A DNA stretch of 64,000 bases from Neoconidiobolus thromboides FSU 785 (lineage: Eukaryota; Entomophthoromycota; Entomophthoromycetes; Entomophthorales; Neoconidiobolaceae). Below the pieces are notes generated by a model. It made no database searches. It was not told the origin of the DNA and saw only the letters and a list, made by a program, of their open reading frames with translations. Position numbers and translations under genes: made by a program. Where the stretch lies: assembly GCA_025603075.1 (NCBI GenBank), contig MU626305.1, positions 58,211 through 122,210 on the forward strand. Direction: 5' to 3'. Shown piece after piece: positions 23,089-40,204 of the stretch (the first letter of the stretch is position 1; each line of letters opens with the position of its first letter).

Positions 23089-26000
23089 ATGCAACAAGGC
23101 GATTGGAAACCTAACCCGGATGCATTAAAAGATATCATTGATACTTTTAATGCCGCCAAAAGTTCAGATAATGAAGTACAAAGGAGAGTATTTAATGTAA
23201 GTTCTTTGAAATTTTCTTAAAAATATTAATCACTTAAATAAAATAGAAACTCGAATCTTATAAAAAAGAACCAGAGTATGCATTATATTTAGCTTATATA
23301 ATAGAGTTTCATTCTACAGATACATCTGTATCTCAACAAGCTGCTTTTAATTTAAAAAATTTAGTCCTCAACGATATTGATACCATATCTCATGAAAATC
23401 AAGAGCATATTAAAAATACGCTACTACGTATTGTTGATGGAACTAACGCACAAGGTGGAAAAATATATTATCCAACTATTTCGGCTTTAATTAGAAATAA
23501 TACCATTCATCGTTATGCGGGATTTTTAGAAATTATTAATAGAAAATTAAAAAGTTCTAATGTTGATGACTTAAAGGTAAGTTTATGTAATATTTAAATA
23601 AGGGTATTTTTTATAGTATAAAATTTTTTATCCTTAGGCTGGTTTATCTTTTTTAACTATATTAATTGAAGATTGTTCAGAAGAACTTGATCAAGATGTC
23701 AATGGAACTAGACCTTTAGTTACCTTTATACCATTAGTTATCAACCTTATATCACACCAAGAAGAAATAATAAGAGTTGATGCCATTGAAAATATTAATG
23801 TAATGATTCATAGTGAAGTTACAGCTATGGAAATGTTTTTAGATACTTTTGCCAATGCTTTATTTCAGCGTACTCAAGATACCTCCATCGGTGTTCATAC
23901 AGTCCTTTGTAAAGCATTCATCAATTTGTTGAGTCAAACACACTCTACAATTCTTACCAACTTGAATTATATTTCAGGGTACATGTTAAATATGACCCAA
24001 AGCGAGGATCAAGAGTTAGCTTTAGAAGCTTGTGAATTTTGGTTAGCTGTAGTTGAAAATCAAAATGTTTATGAATATTTACGTCCATATCTTCCTGATT
24101 TAATACCAGTCTTAGTCAGAGGTATGGTTTATGATGAAGATGATGCGAAAGAATTAGTATCTAGAATGGTAGAATCTTCAGTACCTGATTCAGAAAAAGA
24201 TTTAAAACCACGTTTCCATCAAAGTAAAATACATGAACAAGTTCACCAAAATCAAAATAACGAAGAAGATGATGAAGATATTTTTGATGAAGATGAAGAT
24301 ATGAATGAATGGAATATTCGTAAATGTTCAGCTGCTACTTTGGATCAAATTGCTTCTCTTTTTGGTAATGATATTTTACCTCATTTGATTCCATTGCTAC
24401 AAGAAAAGCTATACCATAAAGACTGGCTTCATCGTGAGTGTGGTATTCTTATACTTGGGGCTATTTCAGAGGGTAATTTATTATTATACTTATTAGCTTA
24501 TTTTGTTAAATTAACTTTAATTTATTTAGGTTGTACCCAGGGACTTGAACCTCATTTACCTAATTTAATAGAATATTTAATTAAAAGTATTGATGATGAA
24601 CAAGTAAATAGTAAAATAATTCGGCGTAATAACATTTATTAATCATAGATTGTAGCCCTTAATCAGAACAATCACCTGTTGGGCGATTTCAAGATACTCC
24701 CAATGGATCATACAAAGTCATTCTACCCTTGGAGAACAAGTTTATTTCTTACCAACATTAAGTGGGGTAAGATTAAAAAGAGACAAAACAAATAATATTA
24801 ATAATATTGATTTTTATAGTTTCAAAGGAGAGTAGTCGATAAAATTAAGAGAGTCCAAGATGCAGGAACAAGTGCCATAACTACTTTTGTTGAAAGTTGC
24901 GGAGATGTCATAATACCCTACATAAAACAAATAGTTGAAACTATTATTACAGCATTCCCATTATTCCAAGCCAAAAATTTACCACTCTTTTATGATTTTA
25001 TGCAAAGATTCTTTATGATTGCTGACGAACAATTAAATCATCCAGATTATATTAATGCCATTATGCCATTACTTGTTAATAAATATCAACAACTTAATGA
25101 TGAGGATTATTTATTATCTGGATTGTTTGAGGTAATTTAAAATATTATTATGAAAAGATGGTTAGGTTGATATTAACAAATTTAGGTTATTGCTTCTTTT
25201 GCTATATGTATTGGAAATAGCTTTGCTCCTTATTCACAACCCATTTATCAACGTGCGCTTAATATCATTGTAACTATATTAGGCAATCCAGAGCAAGGAG
25301 ATGAGTTTAAAGATATGATTATTGTTTCTTTAGATTTAATTGCTGCTATTGTACAAGCGTTAGGTGAACATACAGTTGCTTTAGCTAATTCTGTCCAACC
25401 TAGCTTGGTTCCTGTTATTGCCACTTGCCTTAAGGTAAAATTGAGTTATTAATTTATTGTTTTATATTTATTATTATTTCAGGATGATTATGAATATGTT
25501 AAACAATCAGCCTATGCCTTACTTGGTGATATTTCGATCAATTCAATTCAATTAATCGCTAATGAAATACCTCAATTTTTAACATTTATGGTCAGCGATT
25601 TTGAAGATGCTGTCAATTATGGAGGTGTATGTAATAATTTGGTATGGTCTTGTGGTGAAATTGCATGCCGTTATGGATCTAATATGATACCATATATGCC
25701 ACCTTTACTAGAAAAATTTTTAGTCCAATTCTCTCAATCAGATCTTAGTTCTTCGGTTAAAGAAAATTTGGCTGTTACTATCGGTCGTTTTGGTTTAGCT
25801 TCTCCAGAAACATTGGCACCTTATGTCAGTCACTTTTTAGCCAAATGGTAGGTTTATTTTAAATGTAAAAAAATAAGTTATTTACTTTTTATATTTTAGG
25901 TGTGAAACACTTTATAATATGATTGATAATACAGAAAAAATTACATCATTCCAAGGGGTTTGTTTAGCTGCTAAAATTAATCCAAGTGCTTTTCAAGAGG

Positions 26001-26302
26001 TAATATAATATTAGTTTTTATGATTTCATGATATTAAATTTAATAAACTGAATTTTAGGCATTCATCCCCTTCCTTCTTACTATAGAAAATTTACATCAA
26101 CCATCGCCTGAACTAGTTGCTCAACTTAAAGAAGTAAGTGAATATTAGTATACAGATATGATAATAAGTGCTGGTATTAATTATCCTATTTTCATAGGTA
26201 CTTTTAATGTTTAGAAATTTAGCTGGAGATAATTGGGAACAATTTAGAAATACATTTCCAGCTAGAGTACAAAAAGATCTTCAAACGAGATTTGGCATTT
26301 AA
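23089..26302 (+). CDS. KAP104: Transportin (karyopherin beta-2, Kap104)
   Basis: Nuclear import receptor of about 900 aa for PY-NLS cargo such as mRNA-binding proteins. Start MQQGDWKPNPDALKDIIDTF at 23089; end ARVQKDLQTRFGI at 26302. I read 11 exons joined by introns of about 45-60 nt. HEAT repeats run through the whole protein. The long acidic loop typical of transportin, which drives cargo release by Ran-GTP, is present (NNEEDDEDIFDEDEDMNEW, about 24270-24310), followed by NIRKCSAATLDQIASLFGND. The exon starting at 24655 must begin at CCC (PLIRTITCWAISRYSQW) to keep the conserved repeat. The C-terminal half holds NNLVWSCGEIACRYG and ENLAVTIGRFGLASPE, both diagnostic. The gene looks intact. 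Confidence 0.95.
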
Positions 26303-26720
26303 TTAGGAGATATACCTTTTTTTGAATAGTAGAAACTTTGCTTTAAAGTTTTTTGAATCAAAATAAAAAGCAGTTTTTTTACAAGGGTTGTTAAACTATA
26401 GATCTTTTATTGTTTTGATTTTAATTATTGTGTTTTGGTATATACTTTTAAAATATGTTAAAGTTAAAAGCTTAAGTAGCATTTTATTTTTAATAAACGT
26501 CTAAAAAACTAATTTTTAAATCAAACTATTTTATAGTTAAAGCATTCTATTTCTTCTAAAGTTCAAGCATCATAAGGGAGTATTTTTTTTGACTTCATTA
26601 TTTTTTCCATTTTTAAGCGCTATTTAAGCGGAAAAATTGGTAGTAAAATTCTTAAACACAAAAATACATCCCCATAAATTATCTTTGACTTAAACAGCAT
26701 AATGTAGTGACCTAGAATGC
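26303..26720. other. Intergenic between convergent genes, holding one MITE
   Basis: 3' ends of transportin (plus) and P450 number 1 (minus) face each other here. The only recognisable object is MITE copy 9. Confidence 0.7.
26572..26676. mobile_element. MITE copy 9 (minus orientation)
   Basis: ATAAGGGAGTATTTTTTTTG to AAATACATCCCCATA, the reverse complement of copy 1, flanked by TA. Confidence 0.85.
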
Positions 26721-28652
26721 CTAAATTTTATTAATAATATAAAGGATAGGCTCGGCAGGCTGAACAACCATAAAATACTTTGAGGCTATTTTTTTGTTAT
26801 TTTCTCTTTCAAATTTAAAATTCCTTATTAGATTTGCAGTAACTAAATAAAGTTCCATCCAAGCCAAGCTAAAGGGATTAATATCTACAATTATATAAAT
26901 TTATACTTATACTTACCTTCTACCAATACAAGCTCTTGGACCTATTGAAAAAGGCATAAAATTTGGATTGTTTTTGAATTTTCCATTTTCTAACCATCTT
27001 TCCGGATTGAAACTGTCAGGATCTTCCCATAAGGATGCCAAGTTATGCTTCGAAACTATAGAGGCTCCTATAGATATCTAAAATAATTAGCATCAATATA
27101 TTGCTTCGAGTGTATGTTTGTATTACTCCTTCTGGAATAAAGTAGCCATCGATTACTTTCCCTCCTTTAGGAACAGATCTGCTAATAATACCAGGAGCTA
27201 CTGGTATAATTCTCATACTTTCATGAATCACAGCGTTGAGATAATGACATTCTGATTTGATTTTAGTATAGTCGATTGATCTTTTATCTGGGAAAGTATC
27301 ATGAATTTCCTTTTCAACTTTTTCGTATACATCTGGGTTATTTGCTAAATTATAGAAAAACCTATTTTATGTTATTGTATTGAAATACTGTTTTTAGTAA
27401 TATTACCAAGTAAGAGTATTCGAAGTGGTGTCTGTTCCAGCAACACTTAAAAACCAAGTTAGTAATATGAAATTTATATTATAATACTTACATTTGGAGA
27501 ATGGATTCTTCAGCTATTTCTTTTTCATTAAGTTTTCTTCCAGTCTCTGGATCTTCAGTATTAAGTAGTGCATTCATTATAGTAGTTTTATCTGGACAAT
27601 TTTTAGCATTATTTATTGCGTCATAGGAAAACTAAATTATTAATACAGTCAAAATATTTAATTGAAGTTACACACTTGATATATGCTTTTGATAGAAGTA
27701 TATTCTAAATGCTTTAAGGCTGGGAATACAGCCACCTATTGGTATTATTAGGTATATACATTTACAATAATATATGAATACCAAAAAACTTAAACGAAAA
27801 GCATCTTTTATCCAATCAACAACTGGATGATATCCTTGTTTTACGATACCGAATGACTTTCCATATCCAAGATCCCCAATTATATCCTAATTATAAATTA
27901 ATGTCATAAAATAAACTATTCTATTTTTGACTTACAAATGAGAAATAATGAAAGTATAGTCCAAGATCAAATTTTTGTTCAGTATCAGAATGCTCATTTA
28001 GTTTATTTACTAAATTATCTACGTTTTCTTTAACTACATTCTCAATGCTTAAAATTGTGTTGTCTGAGAAGAAGGGAGCTAAAATCCTTTTCTAAATAGA
28101 TTGGTTAAAATTATATTTTCATAATCTAACATTTCTTACTTTAAAGCGATGGTCATCTTTATCACTAATATATAATTAGATACATTAATTTAAAAGTATG
28201 TGATTTACTTAGTATTAAAAGTATTTACACCTGTTAGCTTACTCGCTTCATAAAGTCCATCTTTCAAATAACCATAAGTACTATGTATTTCTTTACAAGC
28301 TGAATCGGAAACAACAGAAACTAAATCACCTCCTTATAAAACAGTTAGAATTGTTAAGACCTCAAATAAGGCTCAGCCTACCTATTCTTGCTATAGGGCC
28401 ATACTTTTTATGAATATTTAGCACATATTCGTGTGAAGTTCCATTCGCTAATTTAAACTTATAATAAAATGGAATAAAGTGTAAAATTAATGGCCCTGGA
28501 ACTTTTCTTAAAGGACAAACGAATAAGCTATATATTACCTATATTCCAGTATTAGTAATTTTATGTAATAAATTAAAGCGTCTTACGCCATAAATATAAT
28601 AAGCTAGTAATAATAATGAAGCTATAGTTAAAATAGATGTGATCCCAAGCAT
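26721..28652 (-). CDS. Cytochrome P450 monooxygenase, paralogue 1
   Basis: Membrane-anchored haem monooxygenase; the substrate is unknown. A multi-exon minus-strand gene starts MLGITSILTIASLLLLAYYI (ER anchor) and ends PILYIINKI. The proline hinge follows as PLRKVPGPLI. The I-helix oxygen-binding motif AGTDTTSNTLTW lies near 27425, the K-helix ExxR is in HESMRIIPVAPG (about 27195-27230), and the haem loop is [12 protein letters not shown] (about 26925-26960). All key residues are present, and I found no stop inside the exons I could assemble. Introns are about 45-75 nt. A TATA box (CTTTTTATA at 28687-28695) sits about 40 nt upstream. It belongs to the same family as the four other P450s in the window and lies apart from them, separated by housekeeping genes. 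Confidence 0.9.
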
Positions 28653-28686
28653 TTGTGAAAGTTAATCTTCATCTTCAATTTACGAT

Positions 28687-28695
28687 CTTTTTATA
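28687..28695 (-). promoter_or_regulatory. TATA box, P450 paralogue 1
   Basis: TATAAAAAG on the minus strand, 35-43 nt before the ATG. The same box occurs at a similar distance in the other four paralogues. Confidence 0.6.
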
Positions 28696-28699
28696 CCAT

Positions 28700-32612
<3,913 letters not shown>

Positions 32613-32684
32613 ATTAACTTTAAAATAAAATAAGATTAGCTTTATTATTATTATTATTTATTTTATTACATTTAATATATTAAT

Positions 32685-34550
32685 TTAATCGCTATCTTCT
32701 TCATCTACTTTAATTTCATCATAAATACCTAACTCAACAGCTTGCTGAATTGGATTTTGTAACTTAATAGCTGGATTTTTTTTGATTTTTTCAAATAATA
32801 TAAATAATCTTTCTGCTTCAATTTCTTTTTCTTCATCTGTCATATGTATTTTACCTTTACTTTCGTTTTGTTTGAATTGACCGGTTATTGGATTAATAGG
32901 TTTATTAGTAGAGGTAGAGGTGGAGGTAGAAACAGGGTTAGGAGGGTTCGTAGCATCAGTATTTATTGTCATAACATTATTGATATCAATTCCTTTTCCC
33001 ATTAAATAACCAGCTACATTACCATAGCCTAATTTTAAAATCATTTTACTAGCTAATAATTAATCAATTAAATAATCAAAATTAATATATTGGAATTATT
33101 AGAACATTTACCATCTTCATTACAAATAACGAAATAAAACTCAGCTAACAATTGTTTAAATGGCCTGATATTTGAAGCTGTTAATACATTAATTAATCTT
33201 GATACTCCAGTTTCTGATTGACCTAACGGTAATTCATGTTCTTTTTCATCAGGTAATAGTTTATTAGCATATATTTCAATTAATTCTTTTTTCACTTTGA
33301 GTATATTAATAATAAGTATAATATTTGGTGATAGTTGTTCATATTCATTTTCATATTCATTATAATTCCCTTTATCACATAATTGAATTAGTGGTCGAAG
33401 TAAATTGTTTATTAAATTATTATATTCATTAATGCAATAATTTGAATCAGTATATGACGCAATTGGATAATGAATTAGAATTGTTAATATTTGATAATAA
33501 GGTGAGGATAAGCTGTTAAATTCTTTAATAATTATTAAACTCTTTAATAATATATTAAAAATGCTATATAAAAATAATCAAGTTAATTTCAATGCTATTT
33601 AAGTTAGAGAATTACTTACTCATTAAATAAGCTTGCTATTTTTTCTTGTGCTTCATAATGATTAATTAAATTAAATATCAATTTTAATAAATCTGTTAAA
33701 ATTAAGTTATTATTATATTCAAAAGATGAATTAACTTGATTGATATCAAGTGTTATTATTATCTACAATAAAAATTATAAAATTAATTTATATAATATTG
33801 ATATAAATTTGTTTACTTCCTCCAAAGCCTTAACAAATTGTTTATCTTCTATTAATTCATTGATACTTTTTGAGTTGTCCAATGTTGATAAAAACAAGAT
33901 TCTAAAATACAAGAATAATGTATCTTTATTTAGTTCCTTAAACTAATCAAAATAAGACAATAAATTTATTATTATATATATACTTACCTTTTTGATCCTT
34001 TGAGTTATAGTTGATATATAAGGCAGAGTGGTATAAATTGATCTTAAATTAGAAGATAAAAATAAACAATTGCAAAGAGATTTTAAAGCCAAATTGATTA
34101 TTGGAATTGGTAGATCTGGAATTAAGTTTTCTTTATTAAGATTGGACAGTTGAGATAAAGTATTTAATTCCTGATATGTATATAATTAATAGTGAATAAA
34201 AACAATTACTTACTTACTTTATTGTTTACTAATTTTGTTACGATTGTCTCATTTATTAAATTTTCTTTTAATTTAGTTAAAAATAGAAGTTTGACTATAA
34301 AAATAAAGTAATGTTGTTATTGTTAATATTAATATCAATATCAATATCGTCTTAATGGAATAAAAAATTACCCTCATTATCCCAGTTAATGTAGATATTC
34401 AAATTACAGTTGATTTGTTTAAATATTTGTTCTATATTAGTTAATTGATTTAGATTAACTAAATAATAATAAATATTAATATTATTAAATTGTATTATTT
34501 AAATTGCAATTACTTTGATTCAAACTCTCTTTCACCTGCTTTGAATCCAT
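32685..34550 (-). CDS. RIC8: Ric8/synembryn, G-alpha chaperone and exchange factor
   Basis: Armadillo-repeat protein that folds and activates heterotrimeric G-alpha subunits. I read eight exons on the minus strand, starting MDSKQVKESLNQ at 34550. The Ric8 match is clearest in the last third: NKLLPDEKEHELPLGQSETG followed by VSRLINVLTASNIRPFKQLL, then GYGNVAGYLMGKGIDI, and the C-terminal motif MTDEEKEIEAERLFILFEK with NPIQQAVELGIYDE. In animals this last part binds the G-alpha C-terminus. A Ser-Thr-rich linker (STSTSTST) precedes it. The intron before SLIIIKEFNS is best ended at 33589 (TATATAG|CATTTTT), giving DIFNILLKS in frame. Exons 2-5 are weakly conserved, so their limits are less certain. 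Confidence 0.88.
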
Positions 34551-34851
34551 TTTCTATCTTCTTTATCTTTATCTTTACTAAATAGAAATTATAATACAAA
34601 TATTAAGGTTGATGATATTATAATTCGGTTAATTTTCAAAAGAACAAAAAAGCATTAAAAAAGCTAATTATCCATTTTTAAACCAATGACAAGTATGAAT
34701 TTTAGGTTAAATTGAAATTTAGTATTTATTCCATTAAAATTAAATCATCAATTTAAAGATAAAAGATTCTAAAATAATATAAAAATTAAATTTTTTAATT
34801 TGTGTAAATTATTTTTAATAATCTCACTTTCTCTCAAGAAAAAGAAACAAA
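34551..34851. promoter_or_regulatory. Divergent promoter region, RIC8 / unknown gene
   Basis: 301 bp between the two start codons. AT-rich; no clear TATA or other box recognised. Confidence 0.5.
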
Positions 34852-37800
34852 ATGACGGATGAACAATATAGTACTCAAAGTTATACTGATGATATTGATA
34901 TTAAAGTAAAATTTGATTTTTATATTATTTTAGAATATTAATTAATATTAATCAATTTCACTATTCCTATTAATAGACATTTAAAGATTGGGATTTAGAT
35001 TTATCTAATTTACCACCATTGTTAAAAGATACTATTTCATTGATAAAAAAAGTGTAAATTTATTATTAATATTAATTGGAATACAAAAATTAATAATTTT
35101 AGACAAGCCGATAAATATAATTTAAAACAACATCCTTCGTTATCTAATTTAAAATTAAACTTTCGATTTTCTCAATTTGAAATTAAAAACATAATAAGTA
35201 AGTTAAGAATAGACATTCTAAATTTTATATCAAATTTTGTATATTAATAACTATTTTTTATTAATTTATTTTTTATTAATTTTTTATTTTTATTTTTTTA
35301 ATATAGGGTATTATTCAACAATACAAAATAGTTCGATATCTCCACAAGAATTTTTAATTAGTTATTCAGGTAATATAAAATTAAACAAATAACAATAATA
35401 TTTATATTCCATTAGAAGTACAAATCTTAGACGAAGCTATATTAAATGGTTGTAGAGCATTAGTAATAGCAATGGATACACAGCCAAAATTAATACCTCA
35501 ATATATAGTAAGTTAGATAATTTATAGTAATAATAAAACAATATTTAATACTTTAAATAAAAGGTACCAGCCATTTCATTATTGATGCAATGTGAAAAAG
35601 AAGCTTATGATGAGTCAATTCAACCCGATAATATTTATCGTTCTTTTTTTGGTAATTGTTAAATTATTAGAATATTCAAATTCAACTTATATTCCTATTA
35701 TAACTCTTATAGCCAACCACATTTTCTTATTACTGTTTAAATGTAAATTAAAAATTCATCAAACAAATAGTGAAGACACTCACTTAGATGAAGAAGTAAT
35801 AAAAGTATTATCCGAAGCTTATGGACCGGAGGGTATCCCAACCATTAGTATATTAGATGAAGTTCTTTTAGGATGGATTGATGTTTATATGGAATATTGC
35901 TTATATTCAAAACAGTGGGATATGATTTTCTTACTTCATGATGGTTTATTACAAGCATTAGTAACAAGTCATCAAGGGAATCTAAGAACAAATGAAGCTA
36001 TTGATTTTAAATTACCACGCCATTTAGTTATTGACAAAGTAGCAGCTACATTACCATTGTATCAACATTTATTGACTGGAAATTTAGTATTCCCTATATT
36101 AATTAGTTTATATATTGCTATTGGGTATGAATATTGTACAACTATATTAAATTGGAAAAGTAAATCGAATAATTTTAATAATTTAATTAATAATAATCTA
36201 ATTGATACATTACTTTTTCTAATTAGCTTATCCAGGTTTCATTATACCAGTACGCAATAAAGTGAACAATCTTAAAGAAAATAATGGCCCTTCTCATGGC
36301 TTTTTTGAAAAAGAAATACCCCAAAAATTAGGCATTTGTTTACAAAGGGAAGAAGAGAATGAAGATAATAAAAATACAAACTCAAATACATTATTATTTG
36401 ATACTATATTAAAAAATCAATCAGAGTTAGAAGAAATGGAAGAAAATTATGAACATGAAATAGGGTCTTTGTATGGTAAATAATTAAAGATTAATATAAA
36501 TAAATTAGAAGATTAAGAAATATTGATGGTTGTTTTTTAAACAGGTGAAGATCCAGAGGAAGCGGAAAAAAAGTTAATGAATTTAGCTAATTATAATTTA
36601 GAAGCTGCAAGGCTATTAATTCATAAAGGTTTAGAATGTTTTGGTGCTTTAAGTACTATGAGTGATAATTGGTTAACAGGTAAATTATTGTATTATAAAT
36701 AATAGATTAATTTATAAGAAAATTAATAATTTATTTAATGTAATATAGATTTAGATCGAAAATTAGTGAGTTGGAATGCCCCCTTTGATATTAGTTTAGC
36801 CTTAGTTTTATGTGGAGCGGATTTCTTTTTAGCTTTAGTAAGAATCTATTCAAACATTCAGTTATTTTGATAAAATACTAATGATTCTATTAGGGACATG
36901 CACCTAATTCATATTCTTTATTTAGTGAATTAGTAGATAAATTAGAATTAGCATGGAAAGCAAGGACGGATCCAAAGGTTTCACTTGAACCTAGTTGGAT
37001 TCAAAATTTTGGAGGTACAAGGGATGGTACTTATTTAGACATATATAAAATTTTTACACCTAATTTGGCATTTCGGGGCATCTATGGATTAGCTGTGATT
37101 TTAATGGCTTATGATTTTTTTTTTGTAAGTTAATTGGAAAAAAGAATTTTGATTCTGATAAAGAAATTTATTTTAATAATATTCTTTTTAGGAAGCTAGT
37201 ATTGAATTTTCAACTATATTAGCTACTTTTTCAACAGAATGTATTACCCAATGTACTCTGTTAGAAGAAGATATTATTAGTAAGAAAGAATATTATGATG
37301 ATTCAATGTATGGTTTGAATCAAAATTTACAATTAGCTTTTGTAACAAATAAGCAATTTGCTTCTCGATGTTTAAAAAAATTATTGATTTGTTTAGAGGT
37401 AAGTTTAAAATGTTTGAAATTAATTATTTGTTTGCAGATATTTGTTTTATTGCAATGTATTAATTAATTTCTACCTTTTTAGATGTTAGCCAGTAAAAAT
37501 CCAACCAATTTCAAATATACAGAATGGATGTTAATTTTAATTCAATTTGGGTGGCCATATTGGGAATTTGCATTTGATAATGTCATTGTCAAAAGGCTAG
37601 AAGAATACCCTGTAGAAGAATTCCCCATCTTATTAAAATATATTTATGGTAAGTTATTATTAAATTTTTAACTTAATAACTTGAACTTATTGAAAAAGAT
37701 AGTTCTTTTTGTTTTATATTTATGTTTTATACTTCTATTTTAATCTTTTAATCTATTAGAACCCAATTATGCACGTAAATTAATGAATCAAATAATGAAG

Positions 37801-37989
37801 CAGCCCAAATTCTTTCCAATTATATCACATAAATTTGCACCTGGTTCAAAAATTACAAGTGAAATTTTGGTTGAAATGCATGCTATTATTGATAATAGTA
37901 AAGAGTTGCTTAATAAAGGGGATTTTGATCCTTGGTTACAAAGTAAATTGGTTGAGTTTTTAAAGACGGAAATGCTAGTAAAAAAATAA
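34852..37989 (+). CDS. Unrecognised protein, about 14 exons
   Basis: I do not recognise this protein. Starting MTDEQYSTQSYTDDIDIK at 34852, exons joined by short introns with consistent phase give roughly 730-750 aa, ending KTEMLVKK at 37989. Segments in order: DLDLSNLPPLLKDTISLI; AILNGCRALVIAMDTQPKLI; EAYGPEGIPTISILDEVLLG; MIFLLHDGLLQALVTSHQGN; YPGFIIPVRNKVNNL; an acidic stretch (REEENEDNKN); AEKKLMNLANYNLEAARLLI; SWNAPFDISLALVLCGADFF; LEPSWIQNFGGTRDG; MLILIQFGWPYWEFAFDN; EPNYARKLMNQIMKQPKFFP. It looks soluble and helical. The continuous frame across many introns and good splice sites argue for a real, expressed gene. One donor (about 36164, AAAA|GTAAAT) was selected for frame. It shares a 301-bp divergent promoter with RIC8. 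Confidence 0.65.
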
Positions 37990-38216
37990 TATAGGAGCTA
38001 TTATTAAAAATAAATGTTGTATGTTTTAGTGCAATGTTTTTTTTCGTTTAGAGTATATTATAATATGTATTTGTTTTATTTTATTTAAATATTTAATAAA
38101 TGATACAAGTTAATAAGTATCTAAAAATTAAAACTAAATTAAAATAGAATAAAAAATTAATAAACTCACCACTCTCAAAGTTTTAATAAATCTAAATTTA
38201 AGATCAGTTATTTATT

Positions 38217-39524
38217 TTAATACCTTGAACGTGAATTTTTCCTAGGTGATCGACGATCCTCTCTACGACGAGAATCATAACGAGAATCATCACGATATCT
38301 GGTTTCCCTGTCTGTAGTAGAGCTCCTGTCCCCTCTTCTATCCCCTCTTCTATCCCTATCTCTCGAATGATATTCATCTTTTCTTCTCCTTTCCTCTTTA
38401 AATTCTCTTTTTTCCTTTGGATGCTCAAATACTAAATCATATTTCCTACTACTACCAAAACCTTCTTTATATTTGATTTCATATTTTGAGTTTCTATCTT
38501 CTGTTTCTGCTTTAATTCCTGAGCCTAAAAATTCCTTACTTAATTTCGAAACGGATTGAGAAAAATCCACATGAATTCTTTTATCATCAATTAAAACATT
38601 ATCCATTTTAAAATAAGCTTCTTCACAATCTTCTTGATTTTCAAATTCAATAAACGCATAACATAAACTTTCTCCTGTTTTAAAATCTCGTATAATTTCA
38701 CACGAAGTGACCGGTCCAAACCTAGAAAAGATCAATTCCAAATCTTCATCCCTCGTTATTGGATTTAATTTACAAACAAATAATACATTTTCTGGTGGTT
38801 TAACATCAGCAAATGGTAAATCCCCTACCATTTCTAATGTCAATGCTTGAGCTTGAGCTTCCCTTTCTCGAGTCAACTTCTCTAATTGTTCAGGTGGAAG
38901 ATCAGGTTCTAATTCTTCATCTTCTCCCACTCTTAATGTATTTAGTAATTCTTTACTAGGCTCTGGGGACATTTCAGGTACTTGTAAACCTTCTGGATCT
39001 GGGAATGGATCTTCTAATATAATCGTATGTTTAATACGTATATCTCTTAATGGCTTATATTGATCATCACAATAAGTTTGATTTAATTTTTCTAATACCT
39101 CTAAACCTTCTGCAATATGACCAAAGGGCACGTAATTTCCATCCAGATAATCCAGATCTTCTTTTAATGTAAAAAAAAATTGAGAGCCAGCTAAAGTTAC
39201 CTGCTTATCGCCCGAGTTAACTTTGGTTGTTACCATAGATATCACGCCCAATTTATCATGTTTTAATTTTGGATGATATTCTGGTGTAAAATACTTCTTT
39301 TTTGTTGGACCATTTAATAAATTAAAAATGCTTTCACCACCTTTACCAGAATTGCTAGGATCCCCACTTTGAGCCATAAAATCTTTTTCCACTTTATGAA
39401 ATGTACAAAAATTATAATATTTTATTTTACATAATTTGATAAAATTTAAACATGTTTTTGGACACTCATTAACGTTCAAGTCCACTACTATATCTCCTAA
39501 AGAGGTCTCGATTAATACACTCAT
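38217..39524 (-). CDS. Cyclophilin-RRM protein (PPIL4 type)
   Basis: Nuclear peptidyl-prolyl isomerase fused to an RNA-recognition motif, linked in other eukaryotes to spliceosome or RNA polymerase II function (human PPIL4, S. pombe Cyp6). Single exon, 435 aa from the ATG at 39524. Residues 1-165 are the cyclophilin domain ([54 protein letters not shown]). The active-site Arg of typical cyclophilins (FHRV) is Lys here (FHKV), as in several PPIL4 proteins. Residues ~240-318 are the RRM, with RNP2 LFVCKL and RNP1-like CYAFIEFE. The tail from ~375 is rich in Arg, Asp, Ser and Glu ([13 protein letters not shown]), RS-like. No introns. Confidence 0.95.
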   Translation of the reverse strand: MSVLIETSLGDIVVDLNVNECPKTCLNFIKLCKIKYYNFCTFHKVEKDFMAQSGDPSNSGKGGESIFNLLNGPTKKKYFTPEYHPKLKHDKLGVISMVTTKVNSGDKQVTLAGSQFFFTLKEDLDYLDGNYVPFGHIAEGLEVLEKLNQTYCDDQYKPLRDIRIKHTIILEDPFPDPEGLQVPEMSPEPSKELLNTLRVGEDEELEPDLPPEQLEKLTREREAQAQALTLEMVGDLPFADVKPPENVLFVCKLNPITRDEDLELIFSRFGPVTSCEIIRDFKTGESLCYAFIEFENQEDCEEAYFKMDNVLIDDKRIHVDFSQSVSKLSKEFLGSGIKAETEDRNSKYEIKYKEGFGSSRKYDLVFEHPKEKREFKEERRRKDEYHSRDRDRRGDRRGDRSSTTDRETRYRDDSRYDSRRREDRRSPRKNSRSRY

Positions 39525-39768
39525 CACAACTGGTCTTGTTTTTTGTTAATTGAAATTGAAACTAAGGCTATATTGATTTTGGTTTTTGGAATTTTGTAAG
39601 CTGAAATTTAGCTTTAATGAAAACGATTGGTTGGACTTTAGGACATGTTCTTTTTAGTTGGAATTTTTTTTGATTCAAAAATATAAAATCCAATTTACAG
39701 TTAAGTTTAGGATCATATGCAAAAATCCATCAAGTTTTATTACAAAAAATAAATAAACGCAAATCCGA

Positions 39769-39811
39769 TCCTAACCCTAACCTTAACCACTAACTTTAAC
39801 CTTAGCCTAAC
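39769..39811. repeat. Degenerate CCCTAA (telomere-like) tract
   Basis: CCTAACCCTAACCTTAACC followed by further CTAAC/TTAACC variants, about 40 bp. It resembles the C-strand of TTAGGG telomere repeats but is interstitial and degenerate. Confidence 0.6.
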
Positions 39812-40000
39812 TTTGATTTTTAATTATATTTATCATATTAGCCATAATTGATTTTCTAATTAAAAATTATATAGCATCATAAATTATAAAGCTGCTTTTT
39901 ATAAAAATGAAATTACAGAAATCAATATATATATAAATCTATCAAATTGATAAACTTTTTTAATCATTTACTTATATTTAATACAAATAATACATAATAC

Positions 40001-40204
40001 GATGATATTTTCTTTGACTTCATCGCTTTTTCTGTCTTTTAAGTGGGGATGTATTTTTGTATTTAAGAATTTTGCTAACAAATTTTCCGCTTAAATAGTG
40101 CTTAAAAAATGGAAGAAATAAATGAAGTCAAAAAAAACACTCCCAAGTGTTATTTGAGTGAAAAAGTTACTGTAAAATTCTTAAACACAAAAATACATCC
40201 CCAT
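40001..40204. mobile_element. MITE copies 11a/11b: one MITE inserted inside another
   Basis: An outer minus-orientation copy (GATATTTTCTTTGACTTC ... ATACATCCCCAT) is split at its core by a full plus-orientation copy at 40044-40145 (TGGGGATG ... ACTCCCA). AG sits at both junctions, so the inner insertion apparently duplicated AG rather than TA. Confidence 0.8.

Noticed and set aside
35592-36260. 222-aa ORF starting MKKKLMMSQ with apparent membrane segments
   Set aside because: Its ends are read-through introns. The true exon begins after the acceptor near 35713, and the hydrophobic stretches are partly intron translation.
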